DNA of 16,974 bases, taken from JBJXFY01 sp046155815 (GTDB lineage Bacteria; Verrucomicrobiota; Verrucomicrobiia; Limisphaerales; CAIMTB01). Below the pieces are notes generated by a model. The model was not told the DNA's origin. It did not search any database and saw nothing but the letters and a program-made list of their open reading frames with translations. Positions 8,701-16,400 of this stretch are shown here, one piece after another; position 1 is the stretch's first letter; every line of letters starts with the position of its first letter. The stretch is taken from positions 1-16,974 of the forward strand of contig JBJXFY010000421.1 in NCBI GenBank assembly GCA_046155815.1. The letters run 5' to 3'. The position numbers and the translations under genes are program-made.

Positions 8701-9034
8701 CGAGCGGGACTGCACCCGTGCGGCTAGGCATGGCCGTCGCGTAGTACTGCGGGACGCCGTGGGTGTAACCTTCCGGCTGCCGGCCAAACGGCTGCAGCAC
8801 CTCCTCGGGGCGGCGGCAGCCCGTGAGGCCGAAGCCGGCCAGCGCCAAGGACGCCCCCATCAGCTTCACAAAATCCCGCCGGGAAGCCGGATCCGTGAGT
8901 TCGCTCGCTCCGGCCGGGAACTCGCGCTCCACCAGCGCCTGGAATTCCGGCGAGCCGGAACGGTCGTCCAAGCCTCGCCAGTAGCGGACGCCCAAATCCG
9001 GCTCGGGGGACGCGGGGGGAATGGATTTGCTCAT
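5702..9034 (-). CDS. actB: ACIII large subunit ActB (Tat-exported, molybdopterin-oxidoreductase-like plus Fe-S domain)
   Basis: This 1110-residue protein is the largest ACIII subunit. A 50-residue N-terminal extension precedes a twin-arginine signal SRRDFVK (51-57), a hydrophobic stretch and a lipobox LTGC (Cys73), the layout of TAT-variant-translocated molybdopterin oxidoreductases. Residues about 80-780 resemble a molybdopterin oxidoreductase; in characterised ACIII this domain has no molybdenum. Residues about 780-1020 form a ferredoxin-like domain with cysteines at 791/794/797/801, 865/868/873/877, 897/903/907 and 972/975/1007/1011. These fifteen cysteines fit three [4Fe-4S] clusters and one [3Fe-4S]. 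They carry electrons from the membrane modules to the cytochromes. The C-terminal tail (1088-1110) is rich in Gly, Ala and His. The ATG at 9034 overlaps the actA stop by four bases (ATGA), without a clear Shine-Dalgarno, suggesting coupled translation. Confidence 0.96.
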   Translation of the reverse strand: MSKSIPPASPEPDLGVRYWRGLDDRSGSPEFQALVEREFPAGASELTDPASRRDFVKLMGASLALAGFGLTGCRRPEEVLQPFGRQPEGYTHGVPQYYATAMPSRTGAVPLVAKQHDGRPIKVEGNDQVPGFGGGTDLFAQASILDLYDPDRARRHTRGGNAVPVVQVQDFLSQAGREAAAKKGAGLAILTDHAASPTRERLLGLIQQRMPEAKVYAYEPVDFDIHRRAASLATGRAVGPNVRLERARAILSLDADFLGTENDGGPMTRGFARTRKVSSGHDPMSRLYVVEPLLTLTGSSADHRLRLASGQVLLLAAAIARELLPDGEVKSALAALPAPAGVDARWITECAADLSAHRGRAVVLAGIRQPLAVHLIAHALNASLDGFGKTVTLIEAPAPAVGSLADLAKGLDAGQVETLVILHGNPVLTAPADLDWARAQRKARTVVRLGFYEDETTEVCDWHLAAAHYLESWGDARASDGTVLAVQPLIAPLFGGLTEAEVLARLAGETATRPHEVIRATFFTATGGQSEDAWEKFLYLGYLADSAAKPVSDAVIDATAVSREIAVAPKPVVPGKDSLDLVFTRDAKIDDGRHVNNTWLQELPDPVTKLTWDNALLVSRRTATELGLVNSELVRLQANGREMTAPVWVVPGMADHTLAISLGYGRTKPGRGASFKGTSAGFNAYPLRMSATPSLVSGAKVTGTGETFRLAVTQSHWAMAGRPIVREANLEQFKAKPDFARNFDLDAHVGHIPHDANGRPKRVYQHAWEERPDELKSDIHQWGMVVDLGGCTGCGACVMACQAENNIPVVGKDQVLRGREMHWLRIDRYFTGMAEGVRNPLVADENQWKEDWIDDPQVVNQPMMCQHCENAPCESVCPVNATVHDAEGLNLMAYNRCIGTRYCANNCAWKVRRFNFFDYNKRPIDYAHIKDGMRGNLYKGPLAKRDAADQELVRMAKNPDVSVRMRGVMEKCTFCTQRIEGAKIAQKVKAGASGDVQVRDGAVKTACQQACPAEAIVFGNLLDPGSRVSQLKKQSRNYEVLGFLDNRARVTYLARIRNPNPKMPDFREFPLSIEDYQRLYHSNPFGAHGAGHAAGDGHAAPAGAAAKGGH

Positions 9035-9684
9035 CGGTGGCAGGCGGAGCAGTTCTCGGAAGAGCGGACCCGCCAGTCATGCACGACCTGCAGCATGGCG
9101 GCCTCATGCGCCACCGGGTCGGCCGGCTTCCAGTCGAGGTTGTACACGTCCTTCGGATCGCGGAGGTAGGCGGCGGGGTTGCGGTGGCACTCGAGGCAGA
9201 AGCCCATGCTCAGCGGCTTGGCGTGGGAGACCTCCTCCATCTTGTTGACCTGGCCGTGGCAATGCACGCAGGACACGCCCCGGTTCACGTGCACCGCGTG
9301 GTTGAAGTAGACGTAGTCCGGCGTCTTGTGGACCTGCACCCACGGAATCGGTTCGCCGGTAAAGTAGCTCTGCCGCACCAGCTCCAGCTTTGGATCCTGC
9401 GCCAGCACCTGGTTGTGGCAGTTCATGCAGGTCGAGGCTGCCGGGATGTTCGAGAACCAGCTCTTCTCGACACCGTTGTGGCAGTAGCGGCAGTCCATGC
9501 CGAGCTGGTCCACATGGATCGCGTGCGAGAAGCCCACCGGCTGTACCGGCTGGTAGCCGACCCTCGTGTACTTCGGGGTGAAGTAGTACCAGACCCCAGC
9601 GAGCGCCGCGGTGCTGGCCAGCGCGCCCCCGACCAGCACGAGGCCGGGCAGGCGGTTGGTCCACTTCGGAAAGATCTCGGACAT
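9031..9684 (-). CDS. actA: ACIII pentaheme cytochrome c subunit ActA
   Basis: This 217-residue protein has one N-terminal membrane helix (about 12-34) and five CxxCH heme-binding motifs at 65-69, 86-90, 139-143, 163-167 and 212-216, plus extra His residues such as HAIHV and HAVHV that can serve as distal ligands. This is the ActA pentaheme cytochrome, first gene of the ACIII operon, which lies on the periplasmic face next to ActB and ActE. The last motif (CSACHR) is at the very C-terminus. I chose the ATG at 9684 (MSEIFPKWTNRLPG) because such proteins usually begin this way and because a promoter candidate lies just upstream. A GTG at 9717 would add 11 residues but falls within that promoter candidate. 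The stop overlaps actB. Confidence 0.94.
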   Translation of the reverse strand: MSEIFPKWTNRLPGLVLVGGALASTAALAGVWYYFTPKYTRVGYQPVQPVGFSHAIHVDQLGMDCRYCHNGVEKSWFSNIPAASTCMNCHNQVLAQDPKLELVRQSYFTGEPIPWVQVHKTPDYVYFNHAVHVNRGVSCVHCHGQVNKMEEVSHAKPLSMGFCLECHRNPAAYLRDPKDVYNLDWKPADPVAHEAAMLQVVHDWRVRSSENCSACHR

Positions 9685-9710
9685 GATGGGCCGGGTCGCG
9701 GCGAGGCGTG

Positions 9711-9740
9711 ATTTCACCCCGTCGGCGGACGGCCTGTCAA
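9711..9740 (-). promoter_or_regulatory. Candidate promoter of the act operon
   Basis: On the minus strand, TTGACA (9740-9735) matches the -35 consensus perfectly. It is followed 18 bases later by TGAAAT (9716-9711), which matches four of six -10 bases. A transcript from here would begin near 9704, about 20 bases before the chosen actA ATG. The spacer is one base longer than optimal and the -10 is weak, so this is only a candidate. Confidence 0.4.
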
Positions 9741-9763
9741 TGCAGCCGGAAGCCCGACACGGG

Positions 9764-9800
9764 AAAAAATCATCTAATCCAAAATCTGGTTTTGAATTAG
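9764..9800 (-). terminator. AT-rich inverted repeat followed by a T-run (terminator or operator)
   Basis: On the plus strand the arms are CTAATCCAAAA (9774-9784) and TTTTGAATTAG (9790-9800), pairing at 10 of 11 positions around a 5-base centre TCTGG. Read on the minus strand, the hairpin is followed after ATGA by six T's (9769-9764). This fits an intrinsic terminator for the protease gene that ends at 9931, isolating it from the act promoter. The stem is AT-rich and therefore weak for a terminator. A protein-binding operator upstream of the act operon is the alternative. Confidence 0.5.
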
Positions 9801-9839
9801 TGCGCCTTTACGCCACCCCTGTTTAAGGCGGAGGCCGGA

Positions 9840-9865
9840 CGCCGGCAAGAGCGCTCTGGCCGGCG
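9840..9865. other. GC-rich imperfect palindrome in intergenic DNA
   Basis: CGCCGGC (9840-9846) and GCCGGCG (9859-9865) are inverted repeats enclosing the perfect palindrome AGAGCGCTCT (9848-9857). A stable stem could form on either strand. No T-run follows on either side, so a simple intrinsic terminator is not supported. It may contribute to transcript ending after the upstream protease gene, or be a binding site. Confidence 0.4.
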
Positions 9866-9930
9866 CGGAAGATTTTGATTCGCTTAATTGCGGCGATAAG
9901 GGCCCGCATGGCATCCACGCCGGCGGTGGA

Positions 9931-11265
<1,335 letters not shown>

Positions 11266-11283
11266 CGCGCGGGACGGCGGCCT

Positions 11284-12018
11284 TCACCTCTTCCCGGCCC
11301 GCTCCATCGCCGCCCGGGTGAGCGCGTCGAACGACGCGTACTCCTTGAAGCCGGCCGGCGGACCGAATTCCTCAGGCCCCGGCGGCGGCTGGAGGCGCAC
11401 CGCCTTAAGCTCGATGGTGATGACGCCGTCCGAGTCGTTCAGGGCAAGGCGTACGGGCAGGTTCGCGTGCCGGGCGGAGCGCCAAACCGTGCCGGTGAGG
11501 GCGCTGCCGTCCGGGCCGGTGATGGTGATCTGCTCGCGGGCGGCGCTTTCGCCGGCGACGCGCTCCTCGCCGTCGGGCCGGGCCTCGATGCGAAGGGTGG
11601 CGGGATCGGGCATGGCCCCGGGCGGCAGCTCCAGGTAGGCGCTGGCCTTGAGGTCGGGATAGCTGATGAGCATCCGGCGGGCGTCGGCGAAGATGACGCT
11701 GCTCATCTTCGCCATGCCCATCTTGCGGAGCGTGGCAAGCTGGTCGGCGGGCATGTCTGCGCCTTGGAGTCGGCCCACGTCCACATCGAGCCGAAGCCGG
11801 CCGTCGCGGGCGAGGAACTTCATCGGCACGGTCACCGGCTTCATGCCGGCCTGCCGCGGGGTGACGGACATCGTGCAGTCCGCCGTGAAGGGCGGGGCAT
11901 CCGCGTAGATGCGGGCGAGGGCGGCGTTCACGTCGCCGCCCTGGCCGGGAATCTGGGCGGCGGAGGGCCGGAGAAGGCACAGGAGGCCGAGCAGCAGCGC
12001 GGCCGGGCGGAAGCTCAT
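11284..12018 (-). CDS. Exported DUF4412/LolA-like protein of unknown function
   Basis: This 244-residue protein has a cleavable signal peptide (SFRPAALLLGLLCLLRPSAAQ, cleavage near residue 20-22). The body alternates short beta-like segments: FTADCTMSV, PVTVPMKFLARDGRLRLDVDV, SSVIFADARRMLISYP, SAYLELPPG, then TGTVWRSARHANLPVRLALND and GVITIELKAVRLQPPPGPEEF. This order (substrate-like strand, a line about the residue state, a Leu/Pro-rich end) resembles DUF4412 and related LolA-fold envelope proteins. I infer a periplasmic location and possibly ligand or lipid binding, with no firm function. The ATG at 12018 is preferred because it gives a clean signal peptide; an upstream ATG at 12048 adds an Arg-rich stretch. 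It precedes the HtrA-type protease gene by 18 bases. Confidence 0.72.
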   Translation of the reverse strand: MSFRPAALLLGLLCLLRPSAAQIPGQGGDVNAALARIYADAPPFTADCTMSVTPRQAGMKPVTVPMKFLARDGRLRLDVDVGRLQGADMPADQLATLRKMGMAKMSSVIFADARRMLISYPDLKASAYLELPPGAMPDPATLRIEARPDGEERVAGESAAREQITITGPDGSALTGTVWRSARHANLPVRLALNDSDGVITIELKAVRLQPPPGPEEFGPPAGFKEYASFDALTRAAMERAGKR

Positions 12019-12279
12019 GCGGCGACGGTAGCGGCCCGGCGCGGGCACGCCAGCGTCGGGCCGCCGCGCCGCGTGCCGGCGGCGTGCTCCCCCCGCCCTG
12101 ACCGTGGGAACCGATGAATGGACGCTCCAATCCGATTGGAAAAAGGAAATGGACCACCTCCCTTCCCGGGCCGGCAGGCCGACTCGGGTGCCGCGCCGCG
12201 ATGCCTTCTCCGCGCAACTGCAATTCTACGCCGCGGGGGGGTTTGATCCGCCGGGCGGCGCGCCGCAGACTCGCCCTGC
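12019..12279. other. Divergent intergenic region
   Basis: This 261-base stretch separates a minus-strand gene starting at 12018 from a plus-strand gene starting at 12280, so it must hold promoters for both. I find no convincing -35/-10 pair. Notable elements are the 15-base palindrome at 12126-12140, a run of seven G's ending at 12240, and the perfect 12-base palindrome GCGGCGCGCCGC (12255-12266) close to the plus-strand start. Confidence 0.6.
12126..12140. promoter_or_regulatory. Perfect 7-1-7 palindrome, candidate operator
   Basis: TCCAATC, a single C, then GATTGGA form a perfect inverted repeat in a divergent promoter region. The centre is too tight for a good RNA hairpin, so binding by a dimeric regulator is the more natural reading. 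It is followed by an A-rich stretch (12140-12150), locally AT-rich against its surroundings. The regulator is unknown. Confidence 0.4.
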
Positions 12280-14199
12280 ATGTCCCGGTTCCGCCCCCTG
12301 CTGCCGTTTCTCGTTGCCGCGCTGAACGCCGCCGCCGCGCCGCTGCCGCTGATCCCGCGCGAGCTGTTCCTGGCGGCGCCCGAGCGCACCGCGCCCCTGG
12401 TCTCGCCCGACGGCGCGCGCCTCGTCTGGCTGGCCACCACGAACGGTCTGCCAGGCCTTTTCGTCCGCCCGCTCGGCGGCGGCGAGGGCGACCGCCTCGC
12501 CATGATCGCCCGCCGGCCCATGAGCGACTTCCGCTGGACGCCCAACAGCGAAGGCCTGCTCTTCACGCAGGAAACCGAGGATGACGTGCCACACGTCTTC
12601 CTGATCGAGCTCGGCGGCGGGAATGTCCGCGACCTCACGCCGTTCACCGGCGTCTCCGCCCGACTGCTCGAGGTGAACCTGAACGTGCCGGACTTCGTGC
12701 TGGCCGCACTCAACCTGCGCGACCGCCGCCGCATCGACCCGTTCGTGGTCAATCTCCCCACCGGCGCGCTCGAGCCGGCCGGCGACAACCTGGGTGGCTT
12801 CACCGACTGGCACGCGGACGCGCGCTTCCGCCTGCGCATGGCGCTTGCCCCGCTGCCCGGCGGCACCAACGAGCTGCGCTTCCGCCCGGACGAGGCGGGC
12901 CTCTGGCGGCCCTTCCTGCGCTGGGGGCCGGAGGAGACCACGCGCTTCATCGGCTTCGCGCCCGACGACGAGAGCGCGTGGGTCGTCTCGACCGCCGGCA
13001 CCAACGCCCTCCGCCTGCTGCAGATCAAGTTCGACCACTCCGAGGTGCGCGCGCTGGCGCAGGATCCGCGCTTCGACGTGACCCGCGTCCTGCAACGCCC
13101 CGCCACCAACGTCCTGGAGGCCGTCCAGTTCGAACGCGCCCGGGCCGAATGGCAGGCGCTGGATCCCGACCTCGGGCCCGATCTCGAGTTCCTGAAGCAG
13201 TCCACCCGCGGCGACTTCGACGTCCTCACCCGCACGGCGGACAACCGGCAATGGATCGTGGCCCACCTGCGCGACGACGAACCGCCCTCGTACCACCTGT
13301 ACGACCGCACCGGCCGCCGGCTCACCCCGCTCTTCAGCACCCGGCCGCGGCTCGTCGGGCAGCCGCTGGCGTCCACGCGCGTCGTCGAGTTCGCCGCGCG
13401 CGACGGCCTGCCGCTCGTGGCCTACCTGACGGTGCCGCGCAACGCGGAGCCACGGGCGCTCCCGCTGGTGCTGCTCGTGCATCCCGGCCCGTGGGCGCGC
13501 GACCGCTGGGGCTTCGACCCCGAGGTGCAGTGGCTCGCCAACCGCGGCTACGCCGTCCTGCAGGTGAACTTCCGCGGCTCGACCGGCTTCGGCCGCGCCC
13601 ACCTCCGCGCCGGCTTCCGCGAGTGGGGCGGCCGGATGCAGGACGACCTGCTCGACGCCCGCCAGTGGGCCGTGGACCAGGGCCTCGCCGACCCGGCGCG
13701 CATCGCCATCATGGGCGCGGGCTACGGCGGCTTTGCGGCGCTCACGGCGCTCACTGCCACGCCGGAGCTGTTCGCCGCCGGCGTGAGCGTGGCCGGCCCG
13801 GTGAACCTGCTCGCCTACCTCCAGGGCCTCCCCGCGCCGCTGGCCGGCCTGCGGACGCTGCTCGAGGAGCGCATCGGGCATCCCGAGCGCGACGCGGAGA
13901 TGCTCCGCGCCCGCTCGCCGCTCACGCGCGCCGACGCGCTCCGGCGGCCCGTGTTCCTCGCGCAGGCGGCGGGCGACCCGCAGATCCGCACCGGCGAGAC
14001 GGACGAGTTCATCGCCCTCGCGCGGAAGAACAACGTGCCGGCCGAGTACCTCGTCTTTCCGGACGAGGCGCAGGGCGTGCTGCTGCCCGCGAACCGCCGC
14101 CGGCTGCACGCCGCCGTCGAGGCCTTCCTCGCGCAGCACCTCGGCGGCCGGGCCGAGCCGCCCGCGCCCGCCGAGGAATGGGCGAAGCTGAAGCGGTGA
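12280..14199 (+). CDS. Secreted S9 (prolyl oligopeptidase) homologue lacking catalytic Ser and His
   Basis: This 639-residue protein has a signal peptide (1-20), a degenerate beta-propeller-like region with WD-type repeats (about 35-360) and an alpha/beta-hydrolase domain of family S9 (about 370-620). Family landmarks are PGPWARDRWGFDPEVQWLAN (402-421), RGYAVLQVNFRGSTGFG (422-438) and GHPERDAEMLRARSP (533-547). The nucleophile motif G-x-S-x-G-G reads MGAGYGGF, so Ser is Gly481 (GGC, 13720-13722). The catalytic His motif DEGHG reads DEAQG, so His is Gln598 (CAG, 14071-14073). The Asp (Asp566 in AAGDPQI) is retained. HGGP is also HPGP. The reading frame is intact, so I infer a pseudoenzyme that may bind peptides or partners, not an active peptidase. 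The ATG at 12280 lacks a clear Shine-Dalgarno. It is flanked by minus-strand genes on both sides. Confidence 0.88.
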   Translation: MSRFRPLLPFLVAALNAAAAPLPLIPRELFLAAPERTAPLVSPDGARLVWLATTNGLPGLFVRPLGGGEGDRLAMIARRPMSDFRWTPNSEGLLFTQETEDDVPHVFLIELGGGNVRDLTPFTGVSARLLEVNLNVPDFVLAALNLRDRRRIDPFVVNLPTGALEPAGDNLGGFTDWHADARFRLRMALAPLPGGTNELRFRPDEAGLWRPFLRWGPEETTRFIGFAPDDESAWVVSTAGTNALRLLQIKFDHSEVRALAQDPRFDVTRVLQRPATNVLEAVQFERARAEWQALDPDLGPDLEFLKQSTRGDFDVLTRTADNRQWIVAHLRDDEPPSYHLYDRTGRRLTPLFSTRPRLVGQPLASTRVVEFAARDGLPLVAYLTVPRNAEPRALPLVLLVHPGPWARDRWGFDPEVQWLANRGYAVLQVNFRGSTGFGRAHLRAGFREWGGRMQDDLLDARQWAVDQGLADPARIAIMGAGYGGFAALTALTATPELFAAGVSVAGPVNLLAYLQGLPAPLAGLRTLLEERIGHPERDAEMLRARSPLTRADALRRPVFLAQAAGDPQIRTGETDEFIALARKNNVPAEYLVFPDEAQGVLLPANRRRLHAAVEAFLAQHLGGRAEPPAPAEEWAKLKR

Positions 14200-14308
14200 A
14201 CGGAAGTACCAACGCGCCCACGCGGCCGCTGAGCGGGCGTCAGGAGCAAGGTTTGAAGGCGGAAAATCGTGCCCCGAGCCCGCCCCCTTTCCCTTCCAAC
14301 CACTTTCC

Positions 14309-15727
14309 TCAGCCCCTTCGCAGCGCCGCCGCCAGTTCCACAGCCGTCCACGCGCTCCCGGCGGCTTCCAGACGGTCCGCCGTGGCGCCGTGCTCCCAGA
14401 CGGCGAGGCGCAGCGCGAGCGCCGGGTCCGCCGCCAGCACGGGCTGGGCGAGCAATCCAGCGATGAAGCCCGCCAGCACGTCGCCGGTGCCGCCCTGGGC
14501 AAGGCAGGGATTGCCGGTGGCGTTCACGGACACGTCGCCCGCGGCGCGCCCGACGAGCGTGTGACGGCCCTTGAGGACCACCCAGCAGCCGCCGAAGGCG
14601 CGTGACAGCTCGCGCAGCGCGGCCGGCCGATCGGCCTGCACGTCGGCGTTGGTCCGGCGCAGCAGGCGGCCGGCCTCGCCGGGATGCGGCGTCAGCACGC
14701 GCAGCGCGTCCCGGGGCACGGTGCCCGGCGGAAGCCACGCCAGCGCGCTGGCATCCACCACCACCGGACCGGGAAAACCCTGCCACAGCCGCACCACCTC
14801 GCGCCGCAGGTCGGGGCTCAGGTCGTCCGCCGCCAGCCCCGGGCCGATGAGCAGCGTGCTGAAACGCTCCGGCGTGACGAACCCCGGCCGCCACGGGCGC
14901 ACCATCGCCGCCGCCAGCGCGGAGGCGACCGGCACGTAGCACCGTTCGTCCGTGAGCACCGTCACCAGGCCCGGCCGCTCCGCCAGCGCGCCGCGCGCCG
15001 CCAGCACGGCCGCGCCGTGATAGCCGAGGCTGCCCGCCAGGATCGCGACGTGGCCGAACATCCCCTTGTGCCCGTCCTCCGCGCGCGGCGGCGGGAAGCC
15101 GCGGAAGTCCGCGGCGAGGGCCCAGGTCAAAGGTGCTGCCGGCAGCACGTTCGCGACCAGCCCGATGTCGGTCGCGAGTTCCAGCCGGCCGACGTACGGG
15201 GCGGCGGCGGTCGCGAGCAGCCCGCGCTTCACCGCGCCCAGCGTCACCGTGGCGCGCGCGCGGATGGCCGCGCCCATGACCTCGCCGGTGTCGGCGTTCA
15301 GGCCGGACGGCACTTCCACCGCGAGGACCGGGCGACCGGACTGGTTCACGACACGGATGAGATGCTGCCAGTCCGCGTCGAGTGGGCGGTTCAGGCCGAT
15401 GCCGAAGAGGCCGTCCAGAATCCAGACTTCGGCGTCACGGTGCGCGTCGAGCCACGCGGCGACGTCCGCGACGGCGGCCGGGGAATGGACCACCTCCACG
15501 CGGGTGAGATCGGCGGGCAGGTGCGCGGCGGCGTGGCGGGCATCGGCACCATTGTTGCCGCGGCCGGCCAGGACAAGCACGTGTGAATCCGGCCGGAGGC
15601 GCGGCCGCAGGCGGGCGGCCACGGCCGCGCCGGCGCGTTCGATCACGTCATTCTCACGCACGCCGGCCGCCCAGGTGGCGGCCTCCCACGCGCGCATCTC
15701 GGCGATGGTCAGGACGGGACGGGGCAT
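14309..15727 (-). CDS. nnr: Bifunctional NAD(P)H-hydrate epimerase / ADP-dependent dehydratase
   Basis: This 472-residue protein repairs NAD(P)H hydrates, forming part of metabolite damage control in the cytoplasm. The N-terminal half (about 1-205) is the YjeF_N epimerase with GRGNNGADA (55-63), LDGLFGIGL (104-112), VPSGLNADTGE (139-149) and DIG (187-189). The C-terminal half (about 215-470) is the ribokinase-like dehydratase with HKGMFGHVAILAGS (220-233), GPGLA, TPHPGEAGRLL (346-356) and NATGNPCLAQGGTGDVLAG (402-420), where Asp416 is the expected catalytic base. The dehydratase motifs look intact. The epimerase half differs from usual at two spots, GADA for GGDG and E-x-PSGLN for D-x-PSGLD. 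The start at 15727 (MPRPVLTIAEMRAWE) is the usual N-terminus; an upstream ATG at 15757 would overlap the previous gene. Confidence 0.93.
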   Translation of the reverse strand: MPRPVLTIAEMRAWEAATWAAGVRENDVIERAGAAVAARLRPRLRPDSHVLVLAGRGNNGADARHAAAHLPADLTRVEVVHSPAAVADVAAWLDAHRDAEVWILDGLFGIGLNRPLDADWQHLIRVVNQSGRPVLAVEVPSGLNADTGEVMGAAIRARATVTLGAVKRGLLATAAAPYVGRLELATDIGLVANVLPAAPLTWALAADFRGFPPPRAEDGHKGMFGHVAILAGSLGYHGAAVLAARGALAERPGLVTVLTDERCYVPVASALAAAMVRPWRPGFVTPERFSTLLIGPGLAADDLSPDLRREVVRLWQGFPGPVVVDASALAWLPPGTVPRDALRVLTPHPGEAGRLLRRTNADVQADRPAALRELSRAFGGCWVVLKGRHTLVGRAAGDVSVNATGNPCLAQGGTGDVLAGFIAGLLAQPVLAADPALALRLAVWEHGATADRLEAAGSAWTAVELAAALRRG

Positions 15728-15737
15728 GGCAGGCCAT

Positions 15738-16385
15738 TCAAACCACCAACACCTCAAACCAGCACGGGGCTACCCGCTTCAACGACACTAAATTGGGATC
15801 CGGAGTGATTCCGTCATCATCCGGGTCATAGAGGTAGCCAAACCGTGGCACGGTTTGGGACCATCCGAAAAACACGACGGGCTTTGATCCTTCCCATCCA
15901 ATGACAGAACGAACCACCGTAGGCATGCCCTCCATCTCAAAAAAATGGGTTCCTTTGTCAGGGTGACCGCCAAACTTGGTCACGTCGGAGACCAGCTTCT
16001 CGTACGATTTCATGCCAACGGCTGAAAACCAGCGGTCACGCCTTGCCATCTGCGATTTGGAAGCCAGCGATGATCCAAATCCTGTGAGAATGGCCAGCAC
16101 CACCGCCCAGATCAACGGCCGCCTGTCGCGAACGCGCGCAAAACACCCGCGCCATAGGCCGGCCATGCCTGCGACGAGAAGCAGCAGCCTAGAGGGCAGG
16201 TTTACCAAGAAGATGCCGTCCGTAGTGTCCACCATTGACTTGGAACGGAGCCAAAAGTCGAGCACCAGCAACCCTCCTGCGACGGTGACCAACGCCAATT
16301 CCCAACGGAATCGCATGCCCTTGGCTGGAACCAGTTTGGGCGGCATCGCAACCATTATGGGAATAGGAACACCGGCTGACTTCAT
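15738..16385 (-). CDS. Membrane protein of unknown function, low GC
   Basis: I do not recognise this 215-residue protein. It has three likely membrane helices (about 29-46, 63-80 and 91-107), a basic stretch RVRDRRP between the second and third, and a soluble C-terminal half with many aromatic and charged residues, including GGHPDKGTHFFEMEGMPTVV (139-158), FGYLYDPDDDG (182-192) and PCWFEVLVV at the end. The DNA is clearly different: 157 of 300 bases in 15781-16080 are G or C, against about 70% around it, suggesting recent acquisition. It lies 15 bases after the msrP stop and its stop lies 10 bases before the nnr start. The exact start is uncertain: ATGs at 16385, 16355, 16346 and 16316 are in frame, and only the last has a weak AAGG upstream. 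Confidence 0.65.
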   Translation of the reverse strand: MKSAGVPIPIMVAMPPKLVPAKGMRFRWELALVTVAGGLLVLDFWLRSKSMVDTTDGIFLVNLPSRLLLLVAGMAGLWRGCFARVRDRRPLIWAVVLAILTGFGSSLASKSQMARRDRWFSAVGMKSYEKLVSDVTKFGGHPDKGTHFFEMEGMPTVVRSVIGWEGSKPVVFFGWSQTVPRFGYLYDPDDDGITPDPNLVSLKRVAPCWFEVLVV

Positions 16386-16400
16386 CCGTTGCTAGTTGAG

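Noticed and set aside
14215..14239. Bidirectional terminator between the convergent S9 and nnr genes
   Set aside because: CGCCC/GGGCG can pair around a NotI-type palindrome, but there is no T-run on either strand. Support is too weak to list.
12226..14502. Long open frame on the minus strand opposite the S9 gene
   Set aside because: Low-complexity Arg/Ala/Glu composition and complete overlap with a recognisable S9 protein. It also runs into the neighbouring nnr gene.
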